A stretch of 11,529 nucleotides of DNA from Actinomycetes bacterium (GCA_023428065.1 JAEYZI010000057.1:1-11529); one strand, 5' to 3'; shown: positions 1-6,923, counted from the first letter of the stretch. Notes: generated by a model from the sequence alone, not told the origin. Numbers and translations: made by a program.

Positions 1-266
1 ACCAGCAGCTCATCAACGACCCCTTCAAGGTGCTCGACCTGCTCGGCTCCTACGACGTGAAGGCGAAGATCACGGGCGGCGGCCCCTCGGGTCAGGCGGG
101 CGCCCTGCGCCTCGCGATCGCCCGTGCACTCAACGAGATCGACCGCGAGAACAACCGCCCCTCGCTCAAGAAGGCCGGCTTCCTCTCGCGCGACGCTCGC
201 GTCATCGAGCGCAAGAAGGCCGGTCTCAAGAAGGCCCGCAAGGCGTCGCAGTTCTCGAAGCGTTAA
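1..266 (+). CDS. rpsI: 30S ribosomal protein S9, C-terminal part (5' end outside window)
   Basis: Partial gene: the reading frame is open from the first codon (position 3) to TAA at 264-266, giving the last 87 residues. S9 is a small-subunit protein whose basic C-terminal tail reaches toward the P-site tRNA. Visible S9 signatures are the GGGPSGQAGALRLAIARAL segment, the LKKAGFLSRDARVIERKK segment and a strongly basic tail ending in SKR. The tail reads KASQFSKR, where many S9 proteins have a proline in place of the first serine; this looks like a minor lineage variant. The start codon lies upstream, where rplM would be expected from the usual rplM-rpsI pair (inference). The only gene following closely is glmM, 21 nt downstream, so co-transcription is likely. 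Identification is secure. Confidence 0.97.
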   Translation, partial: QQLINDPFKVLDLLGSYDVKAKITGGGPSGQAGALRLAIARALNEIDRENNRPSLKKAGFLSRDARVIERKKAGLKKARKASQFSKR

Positions 267-287
267 GGCGTATCGCAGGACACGCGC

Positions 288-1655
288 ATGCCGCGTCTCT
301 TCGGAACGGACGGGGTCCGAGGGCTGGCGAACGGTGAGGTCATCACCGCCGACCTGGCCCTCGGCCTCGCCCAGGCCGCTGCCAACGTGCTCACGCGCGG
401 GCGGCACGCTGACCAGGTGCGCGGCGAGGGGCGGCGTCCGCGCGCGGTGCTCGGCCGCGATCCGCGCGTCTCGGGCGAGTTCATCGCCGCGGCCGTCGCG
501 GCGGGGCTCGCGAGCTCGGGCATCGACGTGCTCGACGCGGGCGTCATCCCGACGCCCGCCGCGGCCTTCCTCGTGGGCGACATCGACGCCGACTTCGGCG
601 TCATGGTCTCCGCGTCGCACAACCCCGCGCCCGACAACGGCATCAAGTTCTTCGCCCTCGGGGGCGTGAAGCTCCCCGACGAGGTCGAGGACCGCATCGA
701 GGCGGCCATGAGCGAGCCGAAGCTCGCCCCGACCGGCGCGGGGGTCGGTCGCATCCGCCGCTTCTCGGATGCCGAGGACCGCTACCTCTTGCACCTGCTC
801 GCGTCGCTCGACACGCGCCTCGACGGCGTGAAGGTCGTCATCGACGCCGCGAACGGAGCCGCCGCGGGCGTCTCGCCGCAGGTCTTCTCCGATGCGGGCG
901 CGCACGTCACCGTCATCGGCGCCGACCCTGACGGACTCAACATCAACGACGGCGTCGGCTCGACCCACCTCGAGAAGCTGCAGGCGGCCGTGCGGCTCAC
1001 GGGCGCCGACCTCGGCATCGCGCACGACGGCGACGCCGACCGCTGCCTCGCTGTCGACGCGGAGGGCAACGTCGTCGACGGCGACCAGATCATGGCGATC
1101 CTCGCCGTCTCGCTGCAGCGCCGCGGGCGCCTCGCCCACGACACGATCGCCGTCACGACGATGAGCAACCTCGGTCTGCGGGTCGCCATGGCCGAGCACG
1201 GCATCCGCATCGTCGAGACAGCCGTGGGCGATCGCTACGTGCTCGAGGCGATGGGCGAGCACGGGCTGTCCCTCGGCGGCGAGCAGTCCGGCCACATCAT
1301 CTTCAGCGACTACGCGACGACCGGCGACGGCATCCTCACGGGGCTGCAGCTGGGCGCGGAGATCGCACGCACCGGCAGGAGCCTCGCGGAGCTCGCCTCG
1401 GTCATGACGGTCTACCCGCAGGTGCTCGTGAACGTGCGGGGTGTCGCCCATCACGCGCTCCACGACGACGAGGTCGTCGCCGACGCCGTCCGCCGCCACG
1501 AGGCCGCGCTCGGTGACGACGGGCGCGTGCTGTTGCGCCCGTCCGGTACCGAGCCCCTCGTGCGCGTCATGGTGGAGGCGCGCGATCAGGCCGAGGCCGA
1601 GCGCATCGCGGAGGAGCTCGCGGGAATCGTGCGTGACCGGCTCAGGTTGTCCTAG
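288..1655 (+). CDS. glmM: Phosphoglucosamine mutase
   Basis: Converts glucosamine-6-phosphate to glucosamine-1-phosphate in cytosolic UDP-GlcNAc synthesis. At 455 residues it is close to the usual ~445. It opens with MPRLFGTDGVRG, typical of GlmM. The catalytic phosphoserine loop is SASHNP with Ser110, preceded by the substrate-proximal region around IPTPA (87-91). The metal-binding loop is DGDADR (247-252), the sugar-binding loop GEQSGH (331-336) and the phosphate-binding loop RPSGTEP (417-423). All four functional loops are intact. The ATG is chosen because it begins the conserved N-terminus and has AGGA at 277-280 with 7 nt spacing. It lies 21 nt after rpsI, the common actinobacterial rplM-rpsI-glmM arrangement, so it is probably co-transcribed with ribosomal protein genes. 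GlmS, the preceding step of the pathway, is 1.5 kb downstream. Confidence 0.97.
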   Translation: MPRLFGTDGVRGLANGEVITADLALGLAQAAANVLTRGRHADQVRGEGRRPRAVLGRDPRVSGEFIAAAVAAGLASSGIDVLDAGVIPTPAAAFLVGDIDADFGVMVSASHNPAPDNGIKFFALGGVKLPDEVEDRIEAAMSEPKLAPTGAGVGRIRRFSDAEDRYLLHLLASLDTRLDGVKVVIDAANGAAAGVSPQVFSDAGAHVTVIGADPDGLNINDGVGSTHLEKLQAAVRLTGADLGIAHDGDADRCLAVDAEGNVVDGDQIMAILAVSLQRRGRLAHDTIAVTTMSNLGLRVAMAEHGIRIVETAVGDRYVLEAMGEHGLSLGGEQSGHIIFSDYATTGDGILTGLQLGAEIARTGRSLAELASVMTVYPQVLVNVRGVAHHALHDDEVVADAVRRHEAALGDDGRVLLRPSGTEPLVRVMVEARDQAEAERIAEELAGIVRDRLRLS

Positions 1656-1688
1656 GCGGACCGGACACATCGAGCAAGGGGGATCAGG

Positions 1689-2129
1689 ATGCCGCTGACG
1701 GGGGAGTACGCGCCGAGCGCGTCGGAGTGGGCGCGCGTGCAGGCGGAGGCGTACGAGGCCTCGGGAGGCGCCGAAGCCAACGAGCTCCGCGGCAAGCCCA
1801 TCATCGTGCTCACCTCGGTGGGCGCGAAGAGCGGCAAGCTCCGCAAGAACGCCCTCATGCGCGTCGAGCACGACGGGGCGTACGCGGTGGTCGCCTCGAA
1901 GGGCGGCGCGCCGCAGCATCCGAACTGGTACCACAACCTCGTCGCGAACCCGCACGTCGAGCTGCAGGACGGCGCCGTGAAGCGCGACTACCTGGCGCGC
2001 GAGGTGACGGGCGAGGAGCGCGCGGTGTGGTGGGAGCGCGCCAACGCGGTGTGGCCCGCTTACGCCGAATACCAGGAGAAGACCGAGCGCGTCATCCCCG
2101 TCTTCGTGCTGGAGCCGATCGACGCCTGA
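1689..2129 (+). CDS. Nitroreductase/deazaflavin (F420)-dependent oxidoreductase family protein (DUF385, Ddn-like)
   Basis: A 146-residue single-domain protein of the split-beta-barrel Ddn family, whose members include mycobacterial F420H2-dependent quinone/nitro reductases. Family motifs are VLTSVGAKSGKLRKNALM (40-57) and KGGAPQHPNWYHNLVANP (71-88), the latter being the hallmark of the family. A YAEYQEKT segment (125-132) followed by IPVF matches the C-terminal tyrosine region that lines the quinone site in Ddn. No signal peptide or membrane segment is seen. The start is supported by AAGGGGGA at 1676-1683, 5 nt before ATG. It is 33 nt after glmM and converges on coaA, so it may be the last gene of the rpsI-glmM transcript. 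The natural substrate cannot be read from sequence. Use of F420 is inferred from the family; some members bind other ligands or heme-like cofactors. Confidence 0.85.
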   Translation: MPLTGEYAPSASEWARVQAEAYEASGGAEANELRGKPIIVLTSVGAKSGKLRKNALMRVEHDGAYAVVASKGGAPQHPNWYHNLVANPHVELQDGAVKRDYLAREVTGEERAVWWERANAVWPAYAEYQEKTERVIPVFVLEPIDA

Positions 2130-2144
2130 CGACGCGCGTCGTCA
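2127..2144. terminator. 18-bp perfect palindrome spanning both stop codons of convergent genes
   Basis: The sequence TGACGACGCGCGTCGTCA is its own reverse complement. Its first three bases are the TGA of the Ddn-like gene and its last three are the complement of the coaA TGA, so each transcript can form the same 7-bp stem with a GCGC loop. There is no T-rich tract on either side. A bidirectional terminator or transcript-end stabiliser is plausible because U-less hairpins are often proposed as terminators in high-GC actinobacteria, but the stem is short and function is inference. Confidence 0.4.
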
Positions 2145-3089
2145 CACCTTGCGGATGAGCACGTTCGAGACCGTGTGATCGGCCGCCTTGCGCAGCACGA
2201 GCGACGCGCGCGCCCGCGTCGGCGCGATGTTCTGCTCGAGGTTGGGGCCGTTGATCTGCGCCCAGATCGAGCGGGCCCGGGCGATCGCGTCGTCTTCGCT
2301 GAGGGCCGCGAAGCGGTGGAAGTAGGAGCGCGGATCGGAGAACGCGCCGCGCTGCAGCCGCAGGAACCGCTCGACGTACCAGTTCTCGATGTCGACCGTG
2401 CGGGCGTCGACGTACACCGTGAAGTCGAACAGGTCGCTCACCGCGAGGCGCGCGCCCGGCGCGGGCGGCTGGAGCACGTTGAGGCCCTCGACGATGAGGA
2501 TGTCGGGGCGACGCACGACGATCTCGGCGTCGGGCACGATGTCGTAGACGAGGTGCGAGTACACGGGTGCGCGCACCTCCTCGACGCCGCTCTTGACGCG
2601 GCTCACGAAGCGCAGGAGCGAGCGCCGGTCGTAGCTCTCGGGGAAGCCCTTGCGCTCCATGAGCCCGCGGCGCTCGAGCTCGGCGTTCGGCAGCAGGAAG
2701 CCGTCGGTCGTCACGAGCTCGACGCGGGGGGTGTCGTCCCAGCGGGCGAGGAGCTCGCGCAGGAGACGGGCGATGGTCGACTTCCCCACCGCGACCGAGC
2801 CCGCGACGCCGATCACGAAGGGCGTGGGTGGGCCGTCCTGACCGAGGAAGGCGCGCGTCGAGCGATGCAGGGCCTTGGCGCCGGCGGCGTACAGATTGAG
2901 CAGGCGGCTGAGCGGCACGTAGACCTCGGCGACTTCGCGCAGGTCGAGCGCGTCGCCGAGTCCGCGTAGGCGCACGAGCTCCTCTTCGCTGAGCGGATGC
3001 GCCGTCGTGGGGGCGAGGGCCGCCCACGCGGCGCGATCCAGCTCCAGGAACGGGGTCGCCGGAGCGCTGCGCTCGCCGTTCTCTGCCAT
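2142..3089 (-). CDS. coaA: Pantothenate kinase, type I (bacterial CoaA)
   Basis: Phosphorylates pantothenate with ATP, the first and usually feedback-controlled step of CoA synthesis. The 315 residues match the usual ~315. The Walker A loop is GVAGSVAVGKST (94-105). Other type I landmarks are TTDGFLLPN (127-135) with Asp129, PVYSHLVYD (175-183) with His179 at the position linked to CoA inhibition, ILIVEGLNVLQ (197-207), the WYVERF stretch (237-242) and GPNLEQNI (281-288). The start ATG lies just after GGAGGG, which may act as a very close Shine-Dalgarno, and also 7 nt after a TACGCT -10-like box, so translation could be leaderless. It is divergent from glmS and convergent with the Ddn-like gene, so it is probably monocistronic. 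AcpS, which consumes CoA, is encoded 1.9 kb away on the other strand. Confidence 0.97.
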   Translation of the reverse strand: MAENGERSAPATPFLELDRAAWAALAPTTAHPLSEEELVRLRGLGDALDLREVAEVYVPLSRLLNLYAAGAKALHRSTRAFLGQDGPPTPFVIGVAGSVAVGKSTIARLLRELLARWDDTPRVELVTTDGFLLPNAELERRGLMERKGFPESYDRRSLLRFVSRVKSGVEEVRAPVYSHLVYDIVPDAEIVVRRPDILIVEGLNVLQPPAPGARLAVSDLFDFTVYVDARTVDIENWYVERFLRLQRGAFSDPRSYFHRFAALSEDDAIARARSIWAQINGPNLEQNIAPTRARASLVLRKAADHTVSNVLIRKV

Positions 3090-3102
3090 CCCTCCGAGCG
3101 TA
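3090..3102 (-). promoter_or_regulatory. Putative -10 element for coaA (leaderless geometry)
   Basis: Read on the minus strand, TACGCT (3102-3097) fits TANNNT and is followed by 7 nt (CGGAGGG) and then the coaA ATG at 3089. This would put the transcription start at or next to the A of ATG. I see no good -35 hexamer at 17-18 nt spacing. The intervening GGAGGG could alternatively be a ribosome binding site if transcription begins further upstream. Confidence 0.45.
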
Positions 3103-3135
3103 GTCCCGGCTCAGACGACCCAGAGCACGGTCGCC

Positions 3136-3148
3136 TAGGATCGTCCGC
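3136..3148 (+). promoter_or_regulatory. Putative -10 element for glmS (leaderless geometry)
   Basis: TAGGAT (3136-3141) is followed by 7 nt and then the glmS ATG at 3149. No Shine-Dalgarno is visible between the box and the start codon, which supports a leaderless or near-leaderless glmS mRNA. No clear -35 hexamer is seen. The divergent coaA box lies only 33 bp away, so the upstream contact regions of the two promoters must overlap. Confidence 0.55.
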
Positions 3149-4999
3149 ATGTGCGGAATCGTGGGATACGTGGGCCCGGGCAGCAGCCTCGACGTGCTTC
3201 TGGGCGGCCTCAAGCGGCTCGAGTACCGCGGCTACGACTCCGCCGGCGTCGCCGTCCTCTCTCCTGAGGGCGAGCTCGGCGCCCGCAAGCGAGCCGGCAA
3301 GCTCGGTGTGCTCGTCGACGACCTCGCCGAGCGGCCGCTCGCGGACGGGCGCACGGGCATCGGGCACACGCGCTGGGCGACGCACGGCGGCCCCACCGAC
3401 GTCAACGCGCATCCGCACTTCGGCGACGGCGGACGACTCGCACTCATCCACAACGGCATCATCGAGAACTTCTCCGAGCTCAAGGCCGAGCTCCTCGAGG
3501 CGGGCGAGACCTTCGAGAGCGAGACCGACACCGAGGTCGCGGCCGTGCTCGTCGGGCGCGCCTTCCGCGAGACGGGCGACCTCACGGAGGCCATGCGTCA
3601 CACGGTGGGGCGTCTCGACGGAGCGTTCACCCTGCTCGCGCTGCACGCCGACGCCCCGGATGTCGTCGTGGGCGCGCGGCGCAGCTCGCCGCTCGTGATC
3701 GGACTCGGCGAGGGGGAGAACTTCCTCGGCTCCGACGTCGCGGCGTTCGTCGAGCACACCCGCCGGGCGATGGAGATCGGACAGGACCAGATCGTCACGA
3801 TCCGCCCCGGGTCGGTCGACGTCATCGACTTCGGAGGCGACCCCGTCGAGGCGACGGAGTTCGAGGTCGCATGGGATGCATCCGCCGCCGAGAAGGGCGG
3901 CTGGTCGAGCTTCATGAAGAAGGAGATCGCCGAGGAACCGGAGGCGGTCGCCAACACCCTGCTCGGCCGCGTGCACGACGGCGCGACGACGCTCACCGAG
4001 CTCGACGGCATCGCCGAGGCGCTCGCGGGTGTCGACCGCGTGATCGTGCTCGGCTGCGGCACCGCGGCGTACGCGGGGCTCGTCGGCAAGTACGCGATCG
4101 AGGCGTGGGCGCGCATCCCCGCCGACGTCGAGCTCTCGCACGAGTTCCGCTATCGCGACCCGGTGCTCGACGAGCGCACCCTCGTGGTGTCGGTGAGCCA
4201 GTCGGGCGAGACGATGGACACCCTCATGGCCGTGCGCTACGCGCGCGAGCACGGGGCGCGCACGCTCTCGATCTGCAACACGCAGGGCGCGACGATCCCG
4301 CGCGAGTCGGATGCCGTGCTCTACACGCACGCGGGCCCCGAGGTGGCGGTCGCGTCGACCAAGGCGTTCGTGGCGCAGGTGACGGCGCTCTACCTGCTCG
4401 GACTGCACCTCGCGACGCTGCGGGGAACCCTCGCTCCCGAGGAGATCGCGGCGCAGATCGCGGAGCTCGAGTCCGTGCCGGAGAAGATCCGCACGATCGT
4501 CGACTCGGCGTCCGGCCGCATCGAGGAGCTCGCCCACTGGATGAGCGACACCCAGTCAGTGCTCTTCCTCGGACGCAATGTGGGGTATCCCGTGGCCCTC
4601 GAGGGCGCGCTCAAGCTCAAGGAGCTCGCCTACATCCACGCGGAGGGCTTCGCGGCGGGGGAGCTGAAGCACGGCCCGATCGCGCTCATCGAGCCCGGCC
4701 AGGTCGTCTTCGTCGTCGTGCCGAGCCCGCGCGACCCGTCGTCGCTGCACAAGAAGGTCGTCTCGAACATCCAGGAGATCCGGGCGCGCGGCGCCCGCGT
4801 CATCGCGATCGCGGAGCTCGGCGACGTCGCGGTCGTGCCGCATGCCGACGAGGTCGTCCGCATCCCGCTCGCCGCGCCGTTCTCGGAGCCGCTGCTCTCG
4901 GTCGTGCCGCTGCACATCTTCGGCATGGAGCTCGCGACCGCCAAGGGCCTCGACGTCGACCAGCCGCGCAATCTCGCCAAGTCCGTCACGGTGGAGTGA
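3149..4999 (+). CDS. glmS: Glutamine-fructose-6-phosphate aminotransferase (isomerizing)
   Basis: Makes glucosamine-6-phosphate from fructose-6-phosphate and glutamine, the committed step to UDP-GlcNAc. The 616 residues match the family. The N-terminal class II glutaminase domain begins MCGIVGYVG, so Cys2 becomes the N-terminal nucleophile after Met removal. GHTRWATHG (72-80) and HNGIIENF (101-108) complete that domain (to ~220). Two SIS sugar-isomerase domains follow, with LGCGTAAYAG (301-310), SVSQSGETMDT (348-358), ALEGALKLKEL (483-493) and AEGFAAGELKHGP (498-510). The C-terminal DQPRNLAKSVTVE is the family signature. The start is fixed by the required Cys after Met. No Shine-Dalgarno is seen; a TAGGAT box 7 nt upstream suggests leaderless expression. 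It heads the run glmS-acpS-alr-tsaE, with acpS starting 3 nt after its stop. The 59-bp upstream gap has no room for a glmS ribozyme. Confidence 0.98.
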   Translation: MCGIVGYVGPGSSLDVLLGGLKRLEYRGYDSAGVAVLSPEGELGARKRAGKLGVLVDDLAERPLADGRTGIGHTRWATHGGPTDVNAHPHFGDGGRLALIHNGIIENFSELKAELLEAGETFESETDTEVAAVLVGRAFRETGDLTEAMRHTVGRLDGAFTLLALHADAPDVVVGARRSSPLVIGLGEGENFLGSDVAAFVEHTRRAMEIGQDQIVTIRPGSVDVIDFGGDPVEATEFEVAWDASAAEKGGWSSFMKKEIAEEPEAVANTLLGRVHDGATTLTELDGIAEALAGVDRVIVLGCGTAAYAGLVGKYAIEAWARIPADVELSHEFRYRDPVLDERTLVVSVSQSGETMDTLMAVRYAREHGARTLSICNTQGATIPRESDAVLYTHAGPEVAVASTKAFVAQVTALYLLGLHLATLRGTLAPEEIAAQIAELESVPEKIRTIVDSASGRIEELAHWMSDTQSVLFLGRNVGYPVALEGALKLKELAYIHAEGFAAGELKHGPIALIEPGQVVFVVVPSPRDPSSLHKKVVSNIQEIRARGARVIAIAELGDVAVVPHADEVVRIPLAAPFSEPLLSVVPLHIFGMELATAKGLDVDQPRNLAKSVTVE

Positions 5000-5002
5000 G
5001 GG

Positions 5003-5359
5003 GTGATCGTCGGATTGGGCGTCGACGTCGTCGACCTCGCCCGGTTCGCCCGCGCCGTGACGCGCACCCCGCGGCTGCGGGAGCGACTGTTCGCTGAGGG
5101 CGAACGGATGCTGCCCGTGCGGTCCCTTGCGGCGCGCTTCGCCGCGAAGGAGGCGCTCGTGAAGGCACTCGGCGACGCCGAAGACGTGCACTGGGTCGAC
5201 ATGCGCATCGCCGCAGACGACACAGGGAACCCCTCGTTCGTCGTCGAGGGGCGGCTCGCCGCTCTCCTCGAGCGTCGCGGCATCTCCGCCCTCCACGTGT
5301 CGATGAGTCACGACGCCGGGGTCGCCGCCGCGACCGTCGTCGCGGAGCGACTGCCGTGA
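5003..5359 (+). CDS. acpS: Holo-[acyl-carrier-protein] synthase
   Basis: Transfers 4'-phosphopantetheine from CoA to the acyl carrier protein serine, activating fatty acid synthesis. At 118 residues it is a normal AcpS-type enzyme, which works as a trimer. The opening MIVGLGVDVVDLARF carries the Mg-binding Asp8, and ARFAAKEALVKALG (44-57) carries the second metal ligand Glu50 and the CoA-binding lysine region. The VSMSHD segment near residue 98 is the conserved C-terminal strand. The GTG start is supported by position at the conserved N-terminus and by GGAG at 4993-4996, 6 nt upstream and inside the end of glmS, implying translational coupling. It overlaps alr by 4 nt (GTGA). Confidence 0.95.
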   Translation: MIVGLGVDVVDLARFARAVTRTPRLRERLFAEGERMLPVRSLAARFAAKEALVKALGDAEDVHWVDMRIAADDTGNPSFVVEGRLAALLERRGISALHVSMSHDAGVAAATVVAERLP

Positions 5360-6450
5360 CCGCGCCTCGCCGCGAGGCGCGCATCCGCCTCGACGCGCTC
5401 GCGAGCAACGTCGAGACGGTCGCGCGTCTCGTCGCGCCCGCGCACGTCATGGCCGTCGTGAAGGCCGACGCCTACGGCCACGGGGCGCTCGCGGTCGCCC
5501 GCACGGCGCTCGATGCGGGCGCCGAGTGGCTCGGCGTGGCGGACCTCGGCGAGGCGATCGCGCTGCGCGACGCCGGCATCGGGGCGCCCGTGCTCGCCTG
5601 GTTGCACGCGGCAGCCCCCGACTTCGCGGCAGCGGCCGACGCGGGCATCGACGTGGGCGTGTCGACCCTCGCGCAGCTCGACGCCGCCGCCGACGCCGGC
5701 GCCACCGTGCACCTCAAGCTCGACACGGGACTCAGCCGCAACGGGTTCGCACCCCGGGATGCGCCCGCCGCCTTCGCCCACGCCGCGCGGCTCGAGCGCG
5801 CCGGGCGACTGCGCGTGCGCGGCGTCATGAGCCACCTCTCCGGCACCTCGCCGCTCGACGACGCGGCCCAGCGCGACGCCTTCCACGCCGCTCTCGGCGA
5901 AGCGGAGGCCGCGGGACTCGAACCCGAGCTGCGGCACCTCGCGTCGAGCCTCGGCGCCCTCACCGATCCGGGAGCCCGGTTCGACCTCGTGCGCATCGGC
6001 ATCGCGATGTACGGGCTCGCGCCCGGCGACGCCGTCTCGCCCCCCGCCCTCGGCCTCCATCCCGTCATGCGCCTCGTCACCGAGGTCGCCGCGGTGCGCC
6101 GCGTGCCGGAGGGCACCGGTGTCTCCTACGGCTACACGCACCGCACCGCGCGCGAGACGACCCTCGCGCTCGTGCCGCTCGGCTACGCCGACGGCATCCC
6201 GCGCGCCGCGTCGGGCGCGCTCGAGGTCGCGATCGGCGGGCGACTCCATGCCCAGGTCGGTCGTATCGCGATGGACCAGTTCGTCGTCGACGTCGGCGAC
6301 CACGACGTGAAGCCGGGCGACGAGGTCGTCGTGTGGGGCGACCCGGTCGAGGGCGAGCCGGGCGTCGACGCCCTCGCGGACGCGACGGGCACGATCGGCT
6401 ACGAGCTCGTCACGCGCATCGGGCCGCGCGTCGGGCGGGTCGACGCGTGA
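5356..6450 (+). CDS. alr: Alanine racemase (PLP-dependent)
   Basis: Interconverts L- and D-alanine; D-alanine goes to peptidoglycan via D-Ala-D-Ala. At 364 residues it is standard for the fold-III PLP family. The PLP lysine is Lys36 in AVVKADAYGHG (33-43). Other landmarks are KLDTGLSRNGF (121-131) with Arg128, VRIGIAMYG (212-220) with Arg213, the catalytic tyrosine Tyr258 in GTGVSYGYTHR (253-263), PLGYADGIPR (274-283), GRIAMDQ (302-308) and the C-terminal ELVTRIGPRV (350-359). The GTG start overlaps the acpS stop as GTGA and has GGAG at 5344-5347, 8 nt upstream. A 9-bp perfect hairpin begins 3 nt after the start codon (listed separately). tsaE follows with another GTGA overlap. The link between alr and the t6A genes is conserved in actinobacteria, including mycobacteria. 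Confidence 0.97.
   Translation: MTAPRREARIRLDALASNVETVARLVAPAHVMAVVKADAYGHGALAVARTALDAGAEWLGVADLGEAIALRDAGIGAPVLAWLHAAAPDFAAAADAGIDVGVSTLAQLDAAADAGATVHLKLDTGLSRNGFAPRDAPAAFAHAARLERAGRLRVRGVMSHLSGTSPLDDAAQRDAFHAALGEAEAAGLEPELRHLASSLGALTDPGARFDLVRIGIAMYGLAPGDAVSPPALGLHPVMRLVTEVAAVRRVPEGTGVSYGYTHRTARETTLALVPLGYADGIPRAASGALEVAIGGRLHAQVGRIAMDQFVVDVGDHDVKPGDEVVVWGDPVEGEPGVDALADATGTIGYELVTRIGPRVGRVDA
5361..5381. repeat. 9-bp perfect inverted repeat with 3-nt loop at the alr start
   Basis: CGCGCCTCG (5361-5369), loop CCG, CGAGGCGCG (5373-5381). It begins two bases after the alr GTG start codon and lies entirely in codons 2-9. In mRNA it would be a very stable GC-rich stem in the region covered by an initiating ribosome. 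It could limit alr translation to ribosomes coming from acpS, or it may be chance in GC-rich sequence. Confidence 0.45.
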
Positions 6451-6914
6451 GCGAGCTGGACATCGAGGTACCCGACGCCGAGGCCATGGAGGCGCTCGGC
6501 GCGCGGATCGCGCGACTGCTCCGCGCGGGCGACCTCGTGCTCCTCAACGGCGAACTCGGCGCGGGCAAGACGACCCTCACGCGCGGCATCGGCGCGGCGC
6601 TCGGGGCGCGCGGCCAGGTCACGAGCCCGACCTTCGTGCTCGCCCGCACGCACCCCACGGCATCCGGGGTGCCCCTCGTGCACGTCGACGCCTACCGCCT
6701 CGCGACGGGGGCGGAGGTCGAGGACCTCGACCTCGACCTCGACGGCTCGATCACGGTCGTCGAGTGGGGCGCGGGCAAGCTCGACGGGGTCGTCGACTCG
6801 TGGCTCGAGCTCGACATCGAGCGACCCCTCGGCGGCGACCCGGCCGCCGACGACGCCCCCCGGCACGTGCGACTGAGCTCCCACGGCCCGCGGTGGGACG
6901 GCGTCGCGATCTAG
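6447..6914 (+). CDS. tsaE: tRNA t6A biosynthesis ATPase TsaE
   Basis: P-loop ATPase that binds the TsaB-TsaD dimer and drives turnover of threonylcarbamoyl-adenosine (t6A) synthesis on ANN-decoding tRNAs. It has 155 residues, normal for the family. Walker A is GELGAGKTT (35-43), followed by the switch-like TSPTFVLAR (59-67), HVDAYRL (79-85) with Asp81 and the family marker VVEWGAGK (104-111) with Glu106. A short acidic stretch DLDLDLDG (93-100) lies where actinobacterial TsaE is commonly acidic. I chose the GTG at 6447 because it overlaps the alr stop as GTGA and puts the P-loop at the usual distance from the N-terminus; the frame stays open far upstream only as a shadow of alr. No strong Shine-Dalgarno is seen, so translation probably couples to alr. 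Its stop codon TAG also starts the tsaB -10 box. Confidence 0.93.
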   Translation: MSELDIEVPDAEAMEALGARIARLLRAGDLVLLNGELGAGKTTLTRGIGAALGARGQVTSPTFVLARTHPTASGVPLVHVDAYRLATGAEVEDLDLDLDGSITVVEWGAGKLDGVVDSWLELDIERPLGGDPAADDAPRHVRLSSHGPRWDGVAI

Positions 6915-6923
6915 GCTGTTCGG
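6912..6923 (+). promoter_or_regulatory. Putative -10 element for tsaB, overlapping the tsaE stop codon
   Basis: TAGGCT (6912-6917) is followed by 6 nt and the tsaB GTG at 6924. There is no Shine-Dalgarno in the 9-nt gap. The geometry equals that of glmS, coaA and the methyltransferase gene and suggests an internal promoter giving a leaderless tsaB mRNA. The TAG of the box is the tsaE stop codon. No clear -35 is seen. Confidence 0.5.

Noticed and set aside
3090..3148. glmS ribozyme or riboswitch before glmS
   Set aside because: The gap to divergent coaA is only 59 bp and has a promoter box 7 nt from ATG; no room or sequence resembling the ribozyme core, which is known mainly from Firmicutes.
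2813..4537. Long minus-strand open frame of 574 codons across coaA and the first part of glmS
   Set aside because: It is antisense to strongly supported coding sequence, is rich in Arg/Ala/Glu/His as expected from reverse-complement high-GC codons, and has no recognisable domain or ribosome site.
5526..6446. Upstream extension of the tsaE frame through alr
   Set aside because: The extension is Arg-rich shadow sequence over alr. TsaE has the right length from the GTG at 6447, which overlaps the alr stop.
6714..6734. 10-bp inverted repeat GAGGTCGAGG / CCTCGACCTC inside tsaE
   Set aside because: It follows from Glu-Val-Glu-Asp-Leu-Asp-Leu codons (GAG, GTC, GAC, CTC) in an acidic stretch common in actinobacterial TsaE, so coding explains it.
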